A stretch of 23,761 nucleotides of DNA, from the NCBI GenBank assembly GCA_002869305.1, contig PKTC01000119.1, positions 1 to 23,761 of the forward strand, read 5' to 3'. This document shows positions 1 through 9,694 of this stretch, one piece after another. The DNA comes from Marinilabiliales bacterium (GTDB lineage: Bacteria; Bacteroidota; Bacteroidia; Bacteroidales; UBA12077). Positions within the stretch are counted from its first letter, which is position 1. Each line of letters opens with the position of its first letter. The notes under the pieces were generated by a model. The model saw nothing but the letters and a program-made list of their open reading frames with translations. It was not told the DNA's origin and ran no database searches. Made by a program: the position numbers and the translations under genes.

Positions 1-537
1 CAGTGGATGGTAAAAAACAATTTACAAGTAACAAATGCTAATATTTTTCTTAAAGGGATGGACGATGCTTTAAGTAATAAAACTTTAGCTGTTGCTGATT
101 CTAGCATTGCTCCTATTGTTTCGGCATACCAAATGACGGCTCAAATGGATCGTAGCAAGTTATTGGAAGAACAATTGTTTGCTTCACTCAAAGGAAAAGC
201 CGGAGTCGGCGTTTTACCAAGTGGCGTACATTACATCGTAATAGAAAAAGGCGCGGGAAGTCGTCCAAATGCTTCGGATACGATCGTATTTCATGCAAAA
301 GGGGTTTTTCCGGATGGTACTTTGTTCGAAGATACGTACCAGAAGAATCAAGCTATTACGAATGTTGCAAGCAATTTAATTCCTGGATTAAATGAAGCTA
401 TGCAGCTGATGCCGGTGGGTTCAACATGGAGAATATTTATTCCTTCAGCTTTAGCTTATGGGTCAGCTGGAATACCAGGTAAAGTTCCTCCGTATTCGGC
501 ATTGGTATTTGACATTAAATTGTTGGAGATAAAGTAA
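1..537 (+). CDS. FKBP-type peptidyl-prolyl cis-trans isomerase, 5' end outside window
   Basis: Reading is open from base 1 (codons CAG TGG before the first ATG at 7), so the true start probably lies upstream and the protein is longer than the 178 codons seen. The visible N-terminal part contains FLKGMDDAL, typical of the helical dimerisation domain of Mip/FkpA-type isomerases. After the linker comes SGVHYIVIEKGAG and then one FKBP fold ending in the characteristic LAYGSAGIPGKVPPYSALVF stretch and a final LLEIK. The family catalyses proline isomerisation during folding of exported proteins, usually in the periplasm; any signal peptide would be upstream of the window. Two active-site positions look diverged: the usual VIPGW is LIPGL, and the usual YTG near the first strand is HAKG. 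Catalytic efficiency is therefore uncertain, while the family call is firm. Confidence 0.9.
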   Translation, partial: QWMVKNNLQVTNANIFLKGMDDALSNKTLAVADSSIAPIVSAYQMTAQMDRSKLLEEQLFASLKGKAGVGVLPSGVHYIVIEKGAGSRPNASDTIVFHAKGVFPDGTLFEDTYQKNQAITNVASNLIPGLNEAMQLMPVGSTWRIFIPSALAYGSAGIPGKVPPYSALVFDIKLLEIK

Positions 538-540
538 GTG

Positions 541-625
541 GTGATTAGTGAATGGTGAATTTTTATAAATAGAAGTAGAAGTAAAACAATAAAGATTTGC
601 ATCCTTCGATAAACTCAGGATGACA
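541..625. repeat. Intergenic repeat-like segment with short hairpin
   Basis: The spacer between the isomerase and the SprB-repeat gene holds two repeat-like pieces. The first, at 541-559, is a run of near-tandem units of the type GTGATTAGTGAATGGTGAA. The second, at about 600-623, starts CATCCTTCGATAAACTC and ends AGGATGAC, so CATCCT can pair with AGGATG around a short loop. Very similar CTTCGA...CTCAGGATGA strings are, from memory, dispersed between genes in many Bacteroidota genomes. Only one copy is in this window, so repeat status is inferred. No convincing promoter for the next gene is visible here. Confidence 0.4.
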
Positions 626-638
626 TAAAAAATAAAAT

Positions 639-3600
639 TTGAAGAGAAAGAATAAACATATCAATTTTACGCACAACAGAACAATCAGGTCTCTGATAAA
701 GGGCTTGTTTGTGCTCTTGTGTACGATATGGTTTATTCAATCAGGTTCAGTTCAAGCACAGGTTATTAACAACCAGGGTGCGGTAATATCTGTAACCGGA
801 GGAACTTTTGTTCAGGGTGATACTTTAGAAAATACGGCTGGTACCATTAGCAATGATGGTATCATTCAATTAAATGGTCACTATATCAATATTGGAACAA
901 CACAAGGTAATGGTATTTATAATTTAAAAGGAAACTGGATTAATACCGGTACTTTTACGCCGGGAAACAGTACAGTTCGATTTAATGGTACTAATTTTCA
1001 GTTGGTGCAAACTAGTGGCGATCCTTTCTTCCATTTTATATTAAATAATACCGGGGCAGGAACAAATAATAGAATAATTTTATCAGATAATGTAACTGTC
1101 TCCGATTCGCTGGATCTTATTTCTGGTAATATTCAAACAGATGCAAATATCCTTTACTTAGAAGAACAAACTCCGGCATCTTTAGACTATTCATCATCTA
1201 CTGGTAGCCGCATTATCGGTAAATTTGAAAGAGGTGTTAGTGAATTGGATAATTATCTTTTCCCAATCGGTTCAGGTGATCATTACAATCCAATGAACTT
1301 AACTTTCAATGATGTCGCTGCTGGTTCTATATTATCTGAGTTTGTTGCCAACGATCCCGATAGTATAGGATTGCCATTGCCTGATCCCGGATATGTGATT
1401 CCAACAGATACCGTAGAAGTATATAATACCGATAGCACTGGTTACTGGAGTGTAACAGCTAAAAACTTGTTTACATCAACCGATTTCGATGTAAATTTAA
1501 GTGGAAGTGGATTTTCAGAAGTTCAGAATGCAAGTAGAATTATAAAACGAACTGCTCCGGCAAATGACTGGATACTTGAAGGTATCCATAAAGATGGGGC
1601 TGATTCTGTAGCAAACCGAAATACATTGATTGGTGTAGACGGAGCGCCGGGTCATCATTTTGGTTGGGGACATATTCGCCCAAGAATACAAACTCAACCT
1701 GAAGATACCGCCATTTGTGACGGTGAAAGCGCAACCTTCTCCATTGTTGCAACAGGACGTGGAACTTTAAGCTATGAATGGGAAGTTCTTGAAAGAAGTG
1801 GCGGTTGGATTCCAATATCAGATGATGCTACCTATGCAAACTCAGCAACGGATACTTTATTGATTATAGCGGCTGATACATCCATGAGTGGTTATAAATA
1901 CCGTGTGATCGTAACAGATAGTTTGGGTAATTTCCATCGAAGTAATTCACAGGCCACACTTACTGTAAATCCAAGACCAGTAGCAACAGCAACACCTCAA
2001 CAGGATACTATTTGTAATGGAGAAACAACGTTTATCGACATAAATAGCACTGTTCCTGGCACAACATATTCATTGGAAGTTCTTTATTTTGGCAGTATCA
2101 CAGGTGCCTCTACAACTTTAGTTGACGATACAACGATACAACAGACTCTTACCAATTTAACTCTATACGCTGATTCTGTTATCTATCGAATTTTCCCGAC
2201 CGGACCATTCTCAACTCAATGTGGAGGTACTGCTGATACTGTTATTATTTGGGTAGAACCAACTGTTATTATTAGTGCTGTTAGCGATACTATTTGTAAC
2301 CGTGATTTCACCAATATTGATATAAGATCAGAAAATGTTACCACCAATGGTATACATTATACCTGGACCGCTACTGCAACTGATCTGGATGTATCCGGAT
2401 TTACAAACAACGCAGTAGGTCAAGATACATTACTAAACATAACAGATCAACTGGTTAATGTTGGTGTAGACTCTGCTATTGTTCATTATACTATTACACC
2501 TTGGACATTGGATGCATCAGGAAATCTTAAGTGTTCAGGTACACCAACAAATATTGATATTTGGGTAGAACCAACTGTTGAAATTAATGCTTTGAACGAT
2601 ACGATTTGTGATGTTACATCGACCAACATTACGGTTACAAGTCCAAATACAACCACAAATGGAATCAGGTTTACCTGGACGGTTTTAGACAATCCGAATA
2701 TTACAGGAGAAACAAATAGTGCTGGTAATGGACAAAATATTGGAACAGCCATTACCCAAACCTTAACAAATACCAGTTTCAGTAAGCAGCTCGTCCAGTA
2801 CACCATTACTCCGTGGAGTGTAAATGCAAGTAATGAAAATGAATGTACAGATGCTGCCGAGGTGATTACCATAGATATTTGGGTTGATCCTACTCCTAGG
2901 GTATTTACAAGCATTGTACGAGATACTATTTGTAATGATACCAGGACAAACATCACCCTAACGACTCCAAATGTGATGACTGTAGGGGTTGTAACATTCG
3001 ATTATAATTCATTAGCTGATGCTGGATTAACAGGAAATTCAAAGGGTATAACAAATTTAAATGACTCCTATGTAATCACCGACTCATTGCATAACTCAAC
3101 AACATTCCCTGCAATAAGTCCACAAGTTGTTCGATATACTATAACTCCAAGATCTCTTGCTACTGGCTGTGCAAATGGACCTAATGTAATCGATTCTATA
3201 ACGGTTCATCCCACAGCATATACTAATTTCAATCCTATAGATAGTGTTAGATGTTTTGGCGAGTCAAATGGTAGTGCAAATGTTGTGGCAAGAAATGGTG
3301 TAAACATATTTACTTATTTATGGAATGATCCTTTAAATCAAACTGATTCAACTGCCATTGGTTTATCTCAAGGAGATTATATCGTAACAGTTACCGATAA
3401 TCAGTCTTGTATAAAGATCGATACGGTAACCATTGATGAACCAGACATTTTAGTTCCTGTTGTTGACACTATTAGAGATGTTTCTTGTAATGGTCAAGGT
3501 GATGGATTTATCATCATGTTGCCAACTGGTGGAAATAGTCAATATAGATATACGTGGAAAAAAGGTAGTAATCCTCCATTTGTAGTAGATGGTCTTGGAG

Positions 3601-5603
3601 TAGATTCTGTGGGAGGATTAAATGGTGCAACATATTATGTTACGGTAACCGATTGGAAAGGTTGTACTGATAATACATCAGCAGAAGTGATTGAACCACC
3701 TCAAACAGCCGTTGAAGTAATTTCTGATAATGTAAGATGTTATGGAGAAAATAATGGTTCGGCAACTGCAAATGCGCCTGGATTTACAAATTATGTTTGG
3801 TCAACAGGAGCTACAACAGCATCTATTACAAATCTTTCACCAAATGTTTATACAGTAACAGCGACGAATCCAGAAGGTTGTACAAAAACTGGAATAGCAA
3901 ACATTACGGAACCAGATCTAATTCAAATTGATTCCATAGTTTCAACCATTATTTCTTGTGAAGGCGATGCCGATGGAACCATAGAATTAAATGTTATAGG
4001 AGGTAATACCATTGTTCCGTATACCTATAACTGGTCAACACCGGATGGTTCTGGATTGGTAGTAACTGATGAAGATCAGTCAGGTTTATCAGGTGGAACT
4101 TACTTTGTAACAATCAACGACTGGCGATTGTGTACGGTAGATACTTTTGCTATTGTAAGTGAGCCGGGAGAGTATGATTCTGAAATCCAGGTTACCGATG
4201 TAACTTGCTTTGAAGATGCCGATGGAACTATTGATCTTGTTGTTACCGGAGGAAATAGTGAAGGTACTTATGAATATAATTGGGTAACTGCTGACGGAAA
4301 TGGATTAACTCAAGGTATAGAGGATCAGTCCGGATTATCTGGTGGGACATATTATGTAACCATTACGGACTCGAAAGATTGTGAGATCTATAATACAGCT
4401 TCTATTTTTGAACCGGACCTTCTGGAAGCAATTATATCTGAAACAAATTCAACATGTTTTGGCAACGAAGATGGTACAGCAGTTGTTGATATATTTGGTG
4501 GTAATGGAGGATATTCAATAAGCTGGAGTCCGAATGGAGAAACTGTTGATTCTATTTATGGTTTATCATCTGGCACTTATCAAGTGAATGTAATCGATAG
4601 TGAGGGTTGTGTTGCCAGTAATGAAGTGGAGATAAGCGAACCAGATGAAATATTAAATGATGTATCTTTTGAAAACATTACCTGTTTTGGATATGGAAAC
4701 GGTCAAATAATCATCACTCCGCAAGGAGGTATCACTCCATATACTTATCAGTGGAGTCATTCAGGTATATTTACAGATAGTCTGGCAACCAACCTAGATC
4801 CCGGGAGCTATAGCATTTCTGTTGTTGATAAGAATAATTGTTTGGAGGTTTCTAGTGTAGATATTACACAACCAGATCCTTTAACGCTCACAGCAACTAA
4901 AGAAGATATAACTTGTTACGGATTAGATGATGGATATATAACCTTAAGTATGTTTGGAGGAACACCTGATTACAATTACAATTGGTCGAATGGATTTACA
5001 ACTAATTCTGGAGATCAATTAACACCAGGAACCTATCAAATTAATATTTCTGATCTTCATAACTGTCAGGTTGATACGAATATTGTTATAGAAGAGCCAG
5101 ACAAATTGATTATAACTCCTGTGGTTGTGCGACCAACCTGTCCCGATATTCAGGATGGTTCAATTGACCTTAATATAACTGGAGGTAGAACTCCTTATAT
5201 GATCTACTGGGATGATGGTAACAACCAGGAGAATCTAACTGAAATCCGTTCGGGAATTTATGAGGTGGTTGTAAACGATTCTAGTCTATGTGAAGTAGAT
5301 TCTGTATTTGTTGTTAGAAGTGCTTTTGATGACTGTATTGATATACCAACAGCCTTTACCCCTAATAACGATGGAATAAATGACACCTGGGTAATTGATA
5401 TGCAAGGACTTTATCCTGATGCAGAAGTACAAGTGTTCGATCGCTGGGGTAAAATAGTATTTTATTCAAAAGGATATGAAGAGTCTCAATATTGGGATGG
5501 CACATATAATGGCAAACAGTTACCAATGGATGCATATTATTACATTATTTATTTAAAAAATGGTGCTGAAAGATTATCTGGAAGCATTACAATAATACGA
5601 TAA
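639..5603 (+). CDS. Giant secreted SprB-repeat protein with type B (gliding-associated) T9SS sorting domain
   Basis: This 1,654-residue exported protein is most likely released to, or displayed on, the cell surface by the type IX secretion system. The start is TTG at 639: an in-frame TAA at 633 rules out anything upstream and no ATG precedes the signal peptide (hydrophobic about residues 20-36, SVQAQ cleavage site). An Ig-like domain lies at about 350-445. Four modules opening with DTIC follow near residues 456, 549, 653 and 761. From about 868 to 1560 there are nine SprB-type repeats, each opening with a Cys then x-DG or NG (RCFGESNGSA first, TCPDIQDGSI last) and ending in TYYVTVTD-like strands. 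The C-terminal 85 residues (IPTAFTPNNDGINDTW, then FDRWGKIVF and YWDG) are the gliding-motility-associated sorting domain. In Flavobacterium johnsoniae SprB is a mobile adhesin; adhesion or motility is only inferred here. Confidence 0.9.
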   Translation: MKRKNKHINFTHNRTIRSLIKGLFVLLCTIWFIQSGSVQAQVINNQGAVISVTGGTFVQGDTLENTAGTISNDGIIQLNGHYINIGTTQGNGIYNLKGNWINTGTFTPGNSTVRFNGTNFQLVQTSGDPFFHFILNNTGAGTNNRIILSDNVTVSDSLDLISGNIQTDANILYLEEQTPASLDYSSSTGSRIIGKFERGVSELDNYLFPIGSGDHYNPMNLTFNDVAAGSILSEFVANDPDSIGLPLPDPGYVIPTDTVEVYNTDSTGYWSVTAKNLFTSTDFDVNLSGSGFSEVQNASRIIKRTAPANDWILEGIHKDGADSVANRNTLIGVDGAPGHHFGWGHIRPRIQTQPEDTAICDGESATFSIVATGRGTLSYEWEVLERSGGWIPISDDATYANSATDTLLIIAADTSMSGYKYRVIVTDSLGNFHRSNSQATLTVNPRPVATATPQQDTICNGETTFIDINSTVPGTTYSLEVLYFGSITGASTTLVDDTTIQQTLTNLTLYADSVIYRIFPTGPFSTQCGGTADTVIIWVEPTVIISAVSDTICNRDFTNIDIRSENVTTNGIHYTWTATATDLDVSGFTNNAVGQDTLLNITDQLVNVGVDSAIVHYTITPWTLDASGNLKCSGTPTNIDIWVEPTVEINALNDTICDVTSTNITVTSPNTTTNGIRFTWTVLDNPNITGETNSAGNGQNIGTAITQTLTNTSFSKQLVQYTITPWSVNASNENECTDAAEVITIDIWVDPTPRVFTSIVRDTICNDTRTNITLTTPNVMTVGVVTFDYNSLADAGLTGNSKGITNLNDSYVITDSLHNSTTFPAISPQVVRYTITPRSLATGCANGPNVIDSITVHPTAYTNFNPIDSVRCFGESNGSANVVARNGVNIFTYLWNDPLNQTDSTAIGLSQGDYIVTVTDNQSCIKIDTVTIDEPDILVPVVDTIRDVSCNGQGDGFIIMLPTGGNSQYRYTWKKGSNPPFVVDGLGVDSVGGLNGATYYVTVTDWKGCTDNTSAEVIEPPQTAVEVISDNVRCYGENNGSATANAPGFTNYVWSTGATTASITNLSPNVYTVTATNPEGCTKTGIANITEPDLIQIDSIVSTIISCEGDADGTIELNVIGGNTIVPYTYNWSTPDGSGLVVTDEDQSGLSGGTYFVTINDWRLCTVDTFAIVSEPGEYDSEIQVTDVTCFEDADGTIDLVVTGGNSEGTYEYNWVTADGNGLTQGIEDQSGLSGGTYYVTITDSKDCEIYNTASIFEPDLLEAIISETNSTCFGNEDGTAVVDIFGGNGGYSISWSPNGETVDSIYGLSSGTYQVNVIDSEGCVASNEVEISEPDEILNDVSFENITCFGYGNGQIIITPQGGITPYTYQWSHSGIFTDSLATNLDPGSYSISVVDKNNCLEVSSVDITQPDPLTLTATKEDITCYGLDDGYITLSMFGGTPDYNYNWSNGFTTNSGDQLTPGTYQINISDLHNCQVDTNIVIEEPDKLIITPVVVRPTCPDIQDGSIDLNITGGRTPYMIYWDDGNNQENLTEIRSGIYEVVVNDSSLCEVDSVFVVRSAFDDCIDIPTAFTPNNDGINDTWVIDMQGLYPDAEVQVFDRWGKIVFYSKGYEESQYWDGTYNGKQLPMDAYYYIIYLKNGAERLSGSITIIR

Positions 5604-5638
5604 TAATGCTCCATATAATATTGTATATAAAATTTTGA

Positions 5639-5669
5639 TTGTTACATGAAGGTTTTATTTCTACATTTA
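5639..5669 (+). promoter_or_regulatory. Candidate Bacteroidota promoter (TTG-N20-TACATTTA)
   Basis: TTG at 5639-5641 is followed after 20 bases by TACATTTA at 5662-5669. This fits the Bacteroidota primary sigma consensus TTTG-N19/20-TAnnTTTG except for the last base. It sits in the 130-base gap before the Ig-like-repeat gene and would give a leader of roughly 55-60 bases. It is the only reasonable promoter I see for the four-gene unit ending at 10496. Confidence 0.45.
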
Positions 5670-5733
5670 TGGAACCTTTTTAAACATGACCGTATAAAAA
5701 GAATATTAAGCTCTACGTAAACCCTAAAAAATT

Positions 5734-7473
5734 ATGAGATTATTTAAATTTACTCTTATTTTCACTAGCCAGATTTTATTGGTATTAGCATTTGGTTTTT
5801 CACAAGAACCATTAAAACATAAAAAAAAGATTTACAGATCCGAAGACGGTAAGCTTTATGCAAATAAAAGTTTACCTGTCTACTTTAGAATAGCTACTTC
5901 AGGAGATGATGATGCCGAATCATATTTACTTATGCCTAATGAAGATTCTAAGAAATATGCGAACCCAATGTACTTAGATACTGAAGGGTACAATACATTT
6001 AGATCACCATCAAAAGTGGATACTGTAACCAAACAAATTGTTTATCCAATATACGATGTAATATTTGAGATTTATTCCGATAGCAAAGCTCCAGTAACAA
6101 AATTCAACTTCGACAATAAAAAATATTATAAAAACGATTCTGTATATTTTTTTGGAGAAAAAATAATCCTAAACTTCACTACATACGATGAAACTTCAGG
6201 AATTGAAGATACTTATATCTCGATGGATGGCCAAGCTTTTGAAAAATTAACGGCATCCGTTGAATTAAATCAAGAAAAACTATATTCAATTAAATATTAT
6301 TCTGTTGATCACGTTGGAAATGCAGAAGTTCCAAAGCAAATATATATTAAGCTGGATTTAACTAAGCCAACCACCAAATTAACTGTAGAACCGGATTTAT
6401 ACAATGATATTATATCTCCCCGATCAAAAATAATTTTAGATCCTGTGGATGAAAATTCCAAAATTAATAAGACAGTATTTGCAATTAATGGAGGTACATT
6501 TTATAACTATCATAAACCAGTTGTAATTTCTGGCTTAAGCGAAGGAGAACATACTTTTACATATTACTCTATTGATAATGTGGGTAACGAAGAAGCTCAA
6601 AAAGAATATACTTTTTATTTAGATAAAACAGCTCCAATGATTGTTGATGAGCTTATAGGAAATACCTTTATCGCAAATTGTAAAGAATACTCATCTGGGA
6701 GAAGTAAGGTTAAGCTCACAGCAATGGATAATAAGGCAGGAGTGCAACAAATAATGTATTCTATAAACAATGGAGAATTTATTGAATACGATAAGCCATT
6801 TTACCTCTCCAAATCCGGTAAGTTAAAAATTCAAACCTTTGTTACAGATAATGTTAACAACCAAACTATTAATACTATTTTAACCAATAAGTCCAATATT
6901 TCTTATGTTGATTTATCTGGCCCTTCGCTTGGTCATCATTTTCAGGGACCAAATTTTATTTCAAGAGATACTGTTTACATTACTTCGAATACTAAAATCA
7001 AACTTGCTGCCAAAGATGATGGAGCTGGTTACAAAAGAATGGAGTATAGTATTGACAATGCTGAAATTATAGAGTATAACGAAGCTTTTGTTGTTAACAA
7101 TGAGGGAATGCATTCCATAACATATACAGGTTATGATAATGTCGACAACTCTAGTACCAATACATTTATTTGTGTCGAGGATAATACAGGGCCAGAAATC
7201 TTTTTCAGATTTAGTATTATTTCTGATAAAAAGAAAAGCGTGGATGGGAAAGACTATGACGTGTATCCAAGTCATGTGGTATTATTCTTATCTTCAACAG
7301 ACACATCTGTTGGTTTCGACAATATGTTGTATTCTGTTAATGGATTACCAGAAAAAGTATATTCCAGTTTGATTAAGGGATTTATTAATGATAAACTGTA
7401 TTCAATAAAAGTTACTGTAGAAGACAAATTAGGTAACAAAAGCGAAAAAACAATTGAATTTTACATTGAGTAA
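5734..7473 (+). CDS. Exported protein of five Ig-like (OmpL47-type) repeats
   Basis: The protein has 579 residues with a signal peptide (hydrophobic core IFTSQILLVLAFGF, cleavage near residue 23) and no membrane segment later. From about residue 128 to the end there are five Ig-like repeats of 80-95 residues. Each contains an (A/T)xDxxSG- or NKAG-like turn, then a SIN/SMDG strand, then a (Y/V)SxDxVGN strand, as in YYSVDHVGNAE and YYSIDNVGNEE. This resembles OmpL47-type or chitobiase-like beta-sandwich domains found in bacterial surface proteins. There is no lipobox and no C-terminal sorting domain, so it is probably periplasmic or otherwise envelope-associated. Its stop is 19 bases before the SpoIIE phosphatase gene, so the two are probably co-transcribed. 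A ligand-binding or sensory partner role is inference only. Confidence 0.75.
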   Translation: MRLFKFTLIFTSQILLVLAFGFSQEPLKHKKKIYRSEDGKLYANKSLPVYFRIATSGDDDAESYLLMPNEDSKKYANPMYLDTEGYNTFRSPSKVDTVTKQIVYPIYDVIFEIYSDSKAPVTKFNFDNKKYYKNDSVYFFGEKIILNFTTYDETSGIEDTYISMDGQAFEKLTASVELNQEKLYSIKYYSVDHVGNAEVPKQIYIKLDLTKPTTKLTVEPDLYNDIISPRSKIILDPVDENSKINKTVFAINGGTFYNYHKPVVISGLSEGEHTFTYYSIDNVGNEEAQKEYTFYLDKTAPMIVDELIGNTFIANCKEYSSGRSKVKLTAMDNKAGVQQIMYSINNGEFIEYDKPFYLSKSGKLKIQTFVTDNVNNQTINTILTNKSNISYVDLSGPSLGHHFQGPNFISRDTVYITSNTKIKLAAKDDGAGYKRMEYSIDNAEIIEYNEAFVVNNEGMHSITYTGYDNVDNSSTNTFICVEDNTGPEIFFRFSIISDKKKSVDGKDYDVYPSHVVLFLSSTDTSVGFDNMLYSVNGLPEKVYSSLIKGFINDKLYSIKVTVEDKLGNKSEKTIEFYIE

Positions 7474-7492
7474 TTAATGGGAAACCCTTTGC

Positions 7493-9691
7493 ATGAGAAA
7501 AAGGATATTTACACTATTTCTTATTGTTTTATCTTTCCAATGTATTGCAGTTGGACAAAGCCTTAATACTCAAACTACCAACAAAATAAATACATTAAAG
7601 TCTGAAGCAGAAAAGCATAAAAATGAAGGGAACTCCATACAACAAGCCGAAGCCTTAAATAAAATTGCATACCTATATTGGGAAAATGAGCACAATGATA
7701 ATGCGATTGAGTATTTTCAGCAATCACTAGATATTAATAAATCTGCTAACAACCAGAATGGAGTAAAATCCTTATTCTACAATATAGGTTTAATATATTC
7801 CGATAAAGAAGATTATCAGAATGCTTTAATCTATTTTAATAATGGTCTTGAAATTGCCAGAGATTTAAATCAGAAAAATGAAATCTACTCTGGTTTAATG
7901 AATAAAGCGGCTGTACTAAAGAATCTTTCAAAACACGCGGAAGCAATTAAATGTATTAACGAAGCCTTATCTTTTGCTCAAGAATCTAATAATCTAAAAT
8001 TGATTAGAACCTGTTATGGAATGCTTGCTGAAAATTATGAGCTTCTAGGCGATTCAGAAAATACCATTAAGTATTTTGAACAATTTGCCACAATTGATAA
8101 ACACATTAAGTCGGAGCAAATAAAAGAAATAGAGGAAAGTTCGCAAAAGCAAGTTCAGCAGGCTCAAAATGAAAATATACAAACTAAGAAAACATTGTCT
8201 GAGACATCGAATGAACTAGAGAAAACACAGCAGACATTAGTAGAAATTGAAACGATAAAGAAACAACAGCAACTTGAGCTTGAGGTAAAAGAACTTGCCA
8301 TCCGCAAGCAAGAAGCTGAATTAAAAAATAAAAAGCTGGTTCTCTGGGGTGTATCATTTGTTTTCTTACTGATATTTATATTTTCAATACTTGTTTTTCG
8401 ACAGTTTAGGGCAAAAAAGAAAGCCAACTCCCTATTGCAAGAACAAAACGAGAAAATTAATCGGCAGAAGATTGAAATTGAAGCACAAAGAGATTTAGCA
8501 CATCAACAAAAGAAAGATATTACCGACAGTATTGAATACGCAAAGCGAATTCAAAGTGCCTTATTGCCACCACAGAATTTTATCAAAAGAAACTTACCTG
8601 AGCATTTTATTTTATTTAAGCCAAGAGATATTGTAAGTGGTGATTTCTATTGGATGATGAATAAAGATGGAAAAATTATCATTGCAGCAGCCGATTGCAC
8701 TGGACATGGTGTTCCCGGTGCTTTTATGAGCATGCTTGGAACGGCCTTCCTCAATGAGATTGTTACGAAGATTATTGAAAATAAACACATATATTCATTG
8801 CAAGCCAATGAAATTCTAAATCAATTAAGAAATTATATTATCGACTCGCTGCATCAAACGGGAGAAGACACAGAATCAAAAGATGGAATTGACATGTCTC
8901 TGTGCATTATCGATTCCGAAAAACAAAAAATACAATTCGCAGGTGCTCACAATCCTCTTTATATTATTAAGGAAGATAAAATAGAAGTGATTAAAGGAGA
9001 TAGAATGCCCGTTAGCATTCACCGCAATGCACTTAAATCGTTCACAAATCACGAGTTTGATTTTAAAGAAAATGATATAATTTACATGTTCTCGGATGGA
9101 TATTATGACCAGATTGGAGGTCCTAAGAATCGGAAATTCATGTCACGGAATTTTCAGGAGTTGCTTGTTGACATTCATAAGAAACCCATGAGTGTTCAAA
9201 AAGAAATTCTGGATAAAACATTTACAGATTGGAAAGATAACAATATTCAATTAGATGATATCCTTGTAATTGGCATTAAACTGGAGGTTGCAAAAACCAA
9301 GGAGCAGAAAGATAGCTATGATTGGAGTGGTAAAACAATTCTTATTGCTGAAGATACAGAAATGAATTATTTGTTCCTTGTTGAAGCTTTAAAACAAACC
9401 CAGGTTAACTTAATCCGGGCGAAGGATGGAGAAGAAGCAATTGATTTATTTAATAAAAATCAACAAATTGATTTAATTCTGATGGATATAAACATGCCAA
9501 AATTAGATGGCTTTGAAACAACTAAAAGAATTAAAGAAATTAAAAAAGAAATCCCTATTATAGCACAAACAGCTTTAAGTTTGCAAGATGCAAAAGAACG
9601 ATCAGTGGAGGTCGGTTGTGATGATTTTATATTAAAGCCTATTAAGCTAAAACTATTTTTAACTACTTTAGACTCATATTTAAAAGCCTAA
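7493..9691 (+). CDS. Membrane TPR-SpoIIE (PP2C) phosphatase with C-terminal receiver domain
   Basis: The protein has 732 residues. In order it carries a signal peptide (1-22), about four TPR motifs (47-205), a Gln/Glu/Lys-rich coiled coil (205-280), one membrane helix (282-304), a second short coiled coil, a SpoIIE/PP2C-type phosphatase (341-599) and a response-regulator receiver (614-732). The phosphatase shows DSIEYAKRIQSALLPP, RDIVSGDFYW and AADCTGHGVPGAFMSMLG, which hold the metal-binding aspartates. The receiver keeps the acidic pair E620-D621, phospho-acceptor D665 (LILMDINMP) and the lysine of ILKPI. Expected topology is TPR in the periplasm and phosphatase plus receiver in the cytoplasm. 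TPR-SpoIIE proteins are common in Bacteroidota; the fused receiver is less usual. The next gene, a SiaC-type protein, starts three bases after the stop and is the likely dephosphorylation target, by analogy with SiaA and SiaC of Pseudomonas aeruginosa. Confidence 0.9.
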   Translation: MRKRIFTLFLIVLSFQCIAVGQSLNTQTTNKINTLKSEAEKHKNEGNSIQQAEALNKIAYLYWENEHNDNAIEYFQQSLDINKSANNQNGVKSLFYNIGLIYSDKEDYQNALIYFNNGLEIARDLNQKNEIYSGLMNKAAVLKNLSKHAEAIKCINEALSFAQESNNLKLIRTCYGMLAENYELLGDSENTIKYFEQFATIDKHIKSEQIKEIEESSQKQVQQAQNENIQTKKTLSETSNELEKTQQTLVEIETIKKQQQLELEVKELAIRKQEAELKNKKLVLWGVSFVFLLIFIFSILVFRQFRAKKKANSLLQEQNEKINRQKIEIEAQRDLAHQQKKDITDSIEYAKRIQSALLPPQNFIKRNLPEHFILFKPRDIVSGDFYWMMNKDGKIIIAAADCTGHGVPGAFMSMLGTAFLNEIVTKIIENKHIYSLQANEILNQLRNYIIDSLHQTGEDTESKDGIDMSLCIIDSEKQKIQFAGAHNPLYIIKEDKIEVIKGDRMPVSIHRNALKSFTNHEFDFKENDIIYMFSDGYYDQIGGPKNRKFMSRNFQELLVDIHKKPMSVQKEILDKTFTDWKDNNIQLDDILVIGIKLEVAKTKEQKDSYDWSGKTILIAEDTEMNYLFLVEALKQTQVNLIRAKDGEEAIDLFNKNQQIDLILMDINMPKLDGFETTKRIKEIKKEIPIIAQTALSLQDAKERSVEVGCDDFILKPIKLKLFLTTLDSYLKA

Positions 9692-9694
9692 ATC

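Noticed and set aside
1515..2956. Minus-strand open frames inside the SprB-repeat gene
   Set aside because: Antisense shadows of a long repetitive gene with no recognisable protein features.
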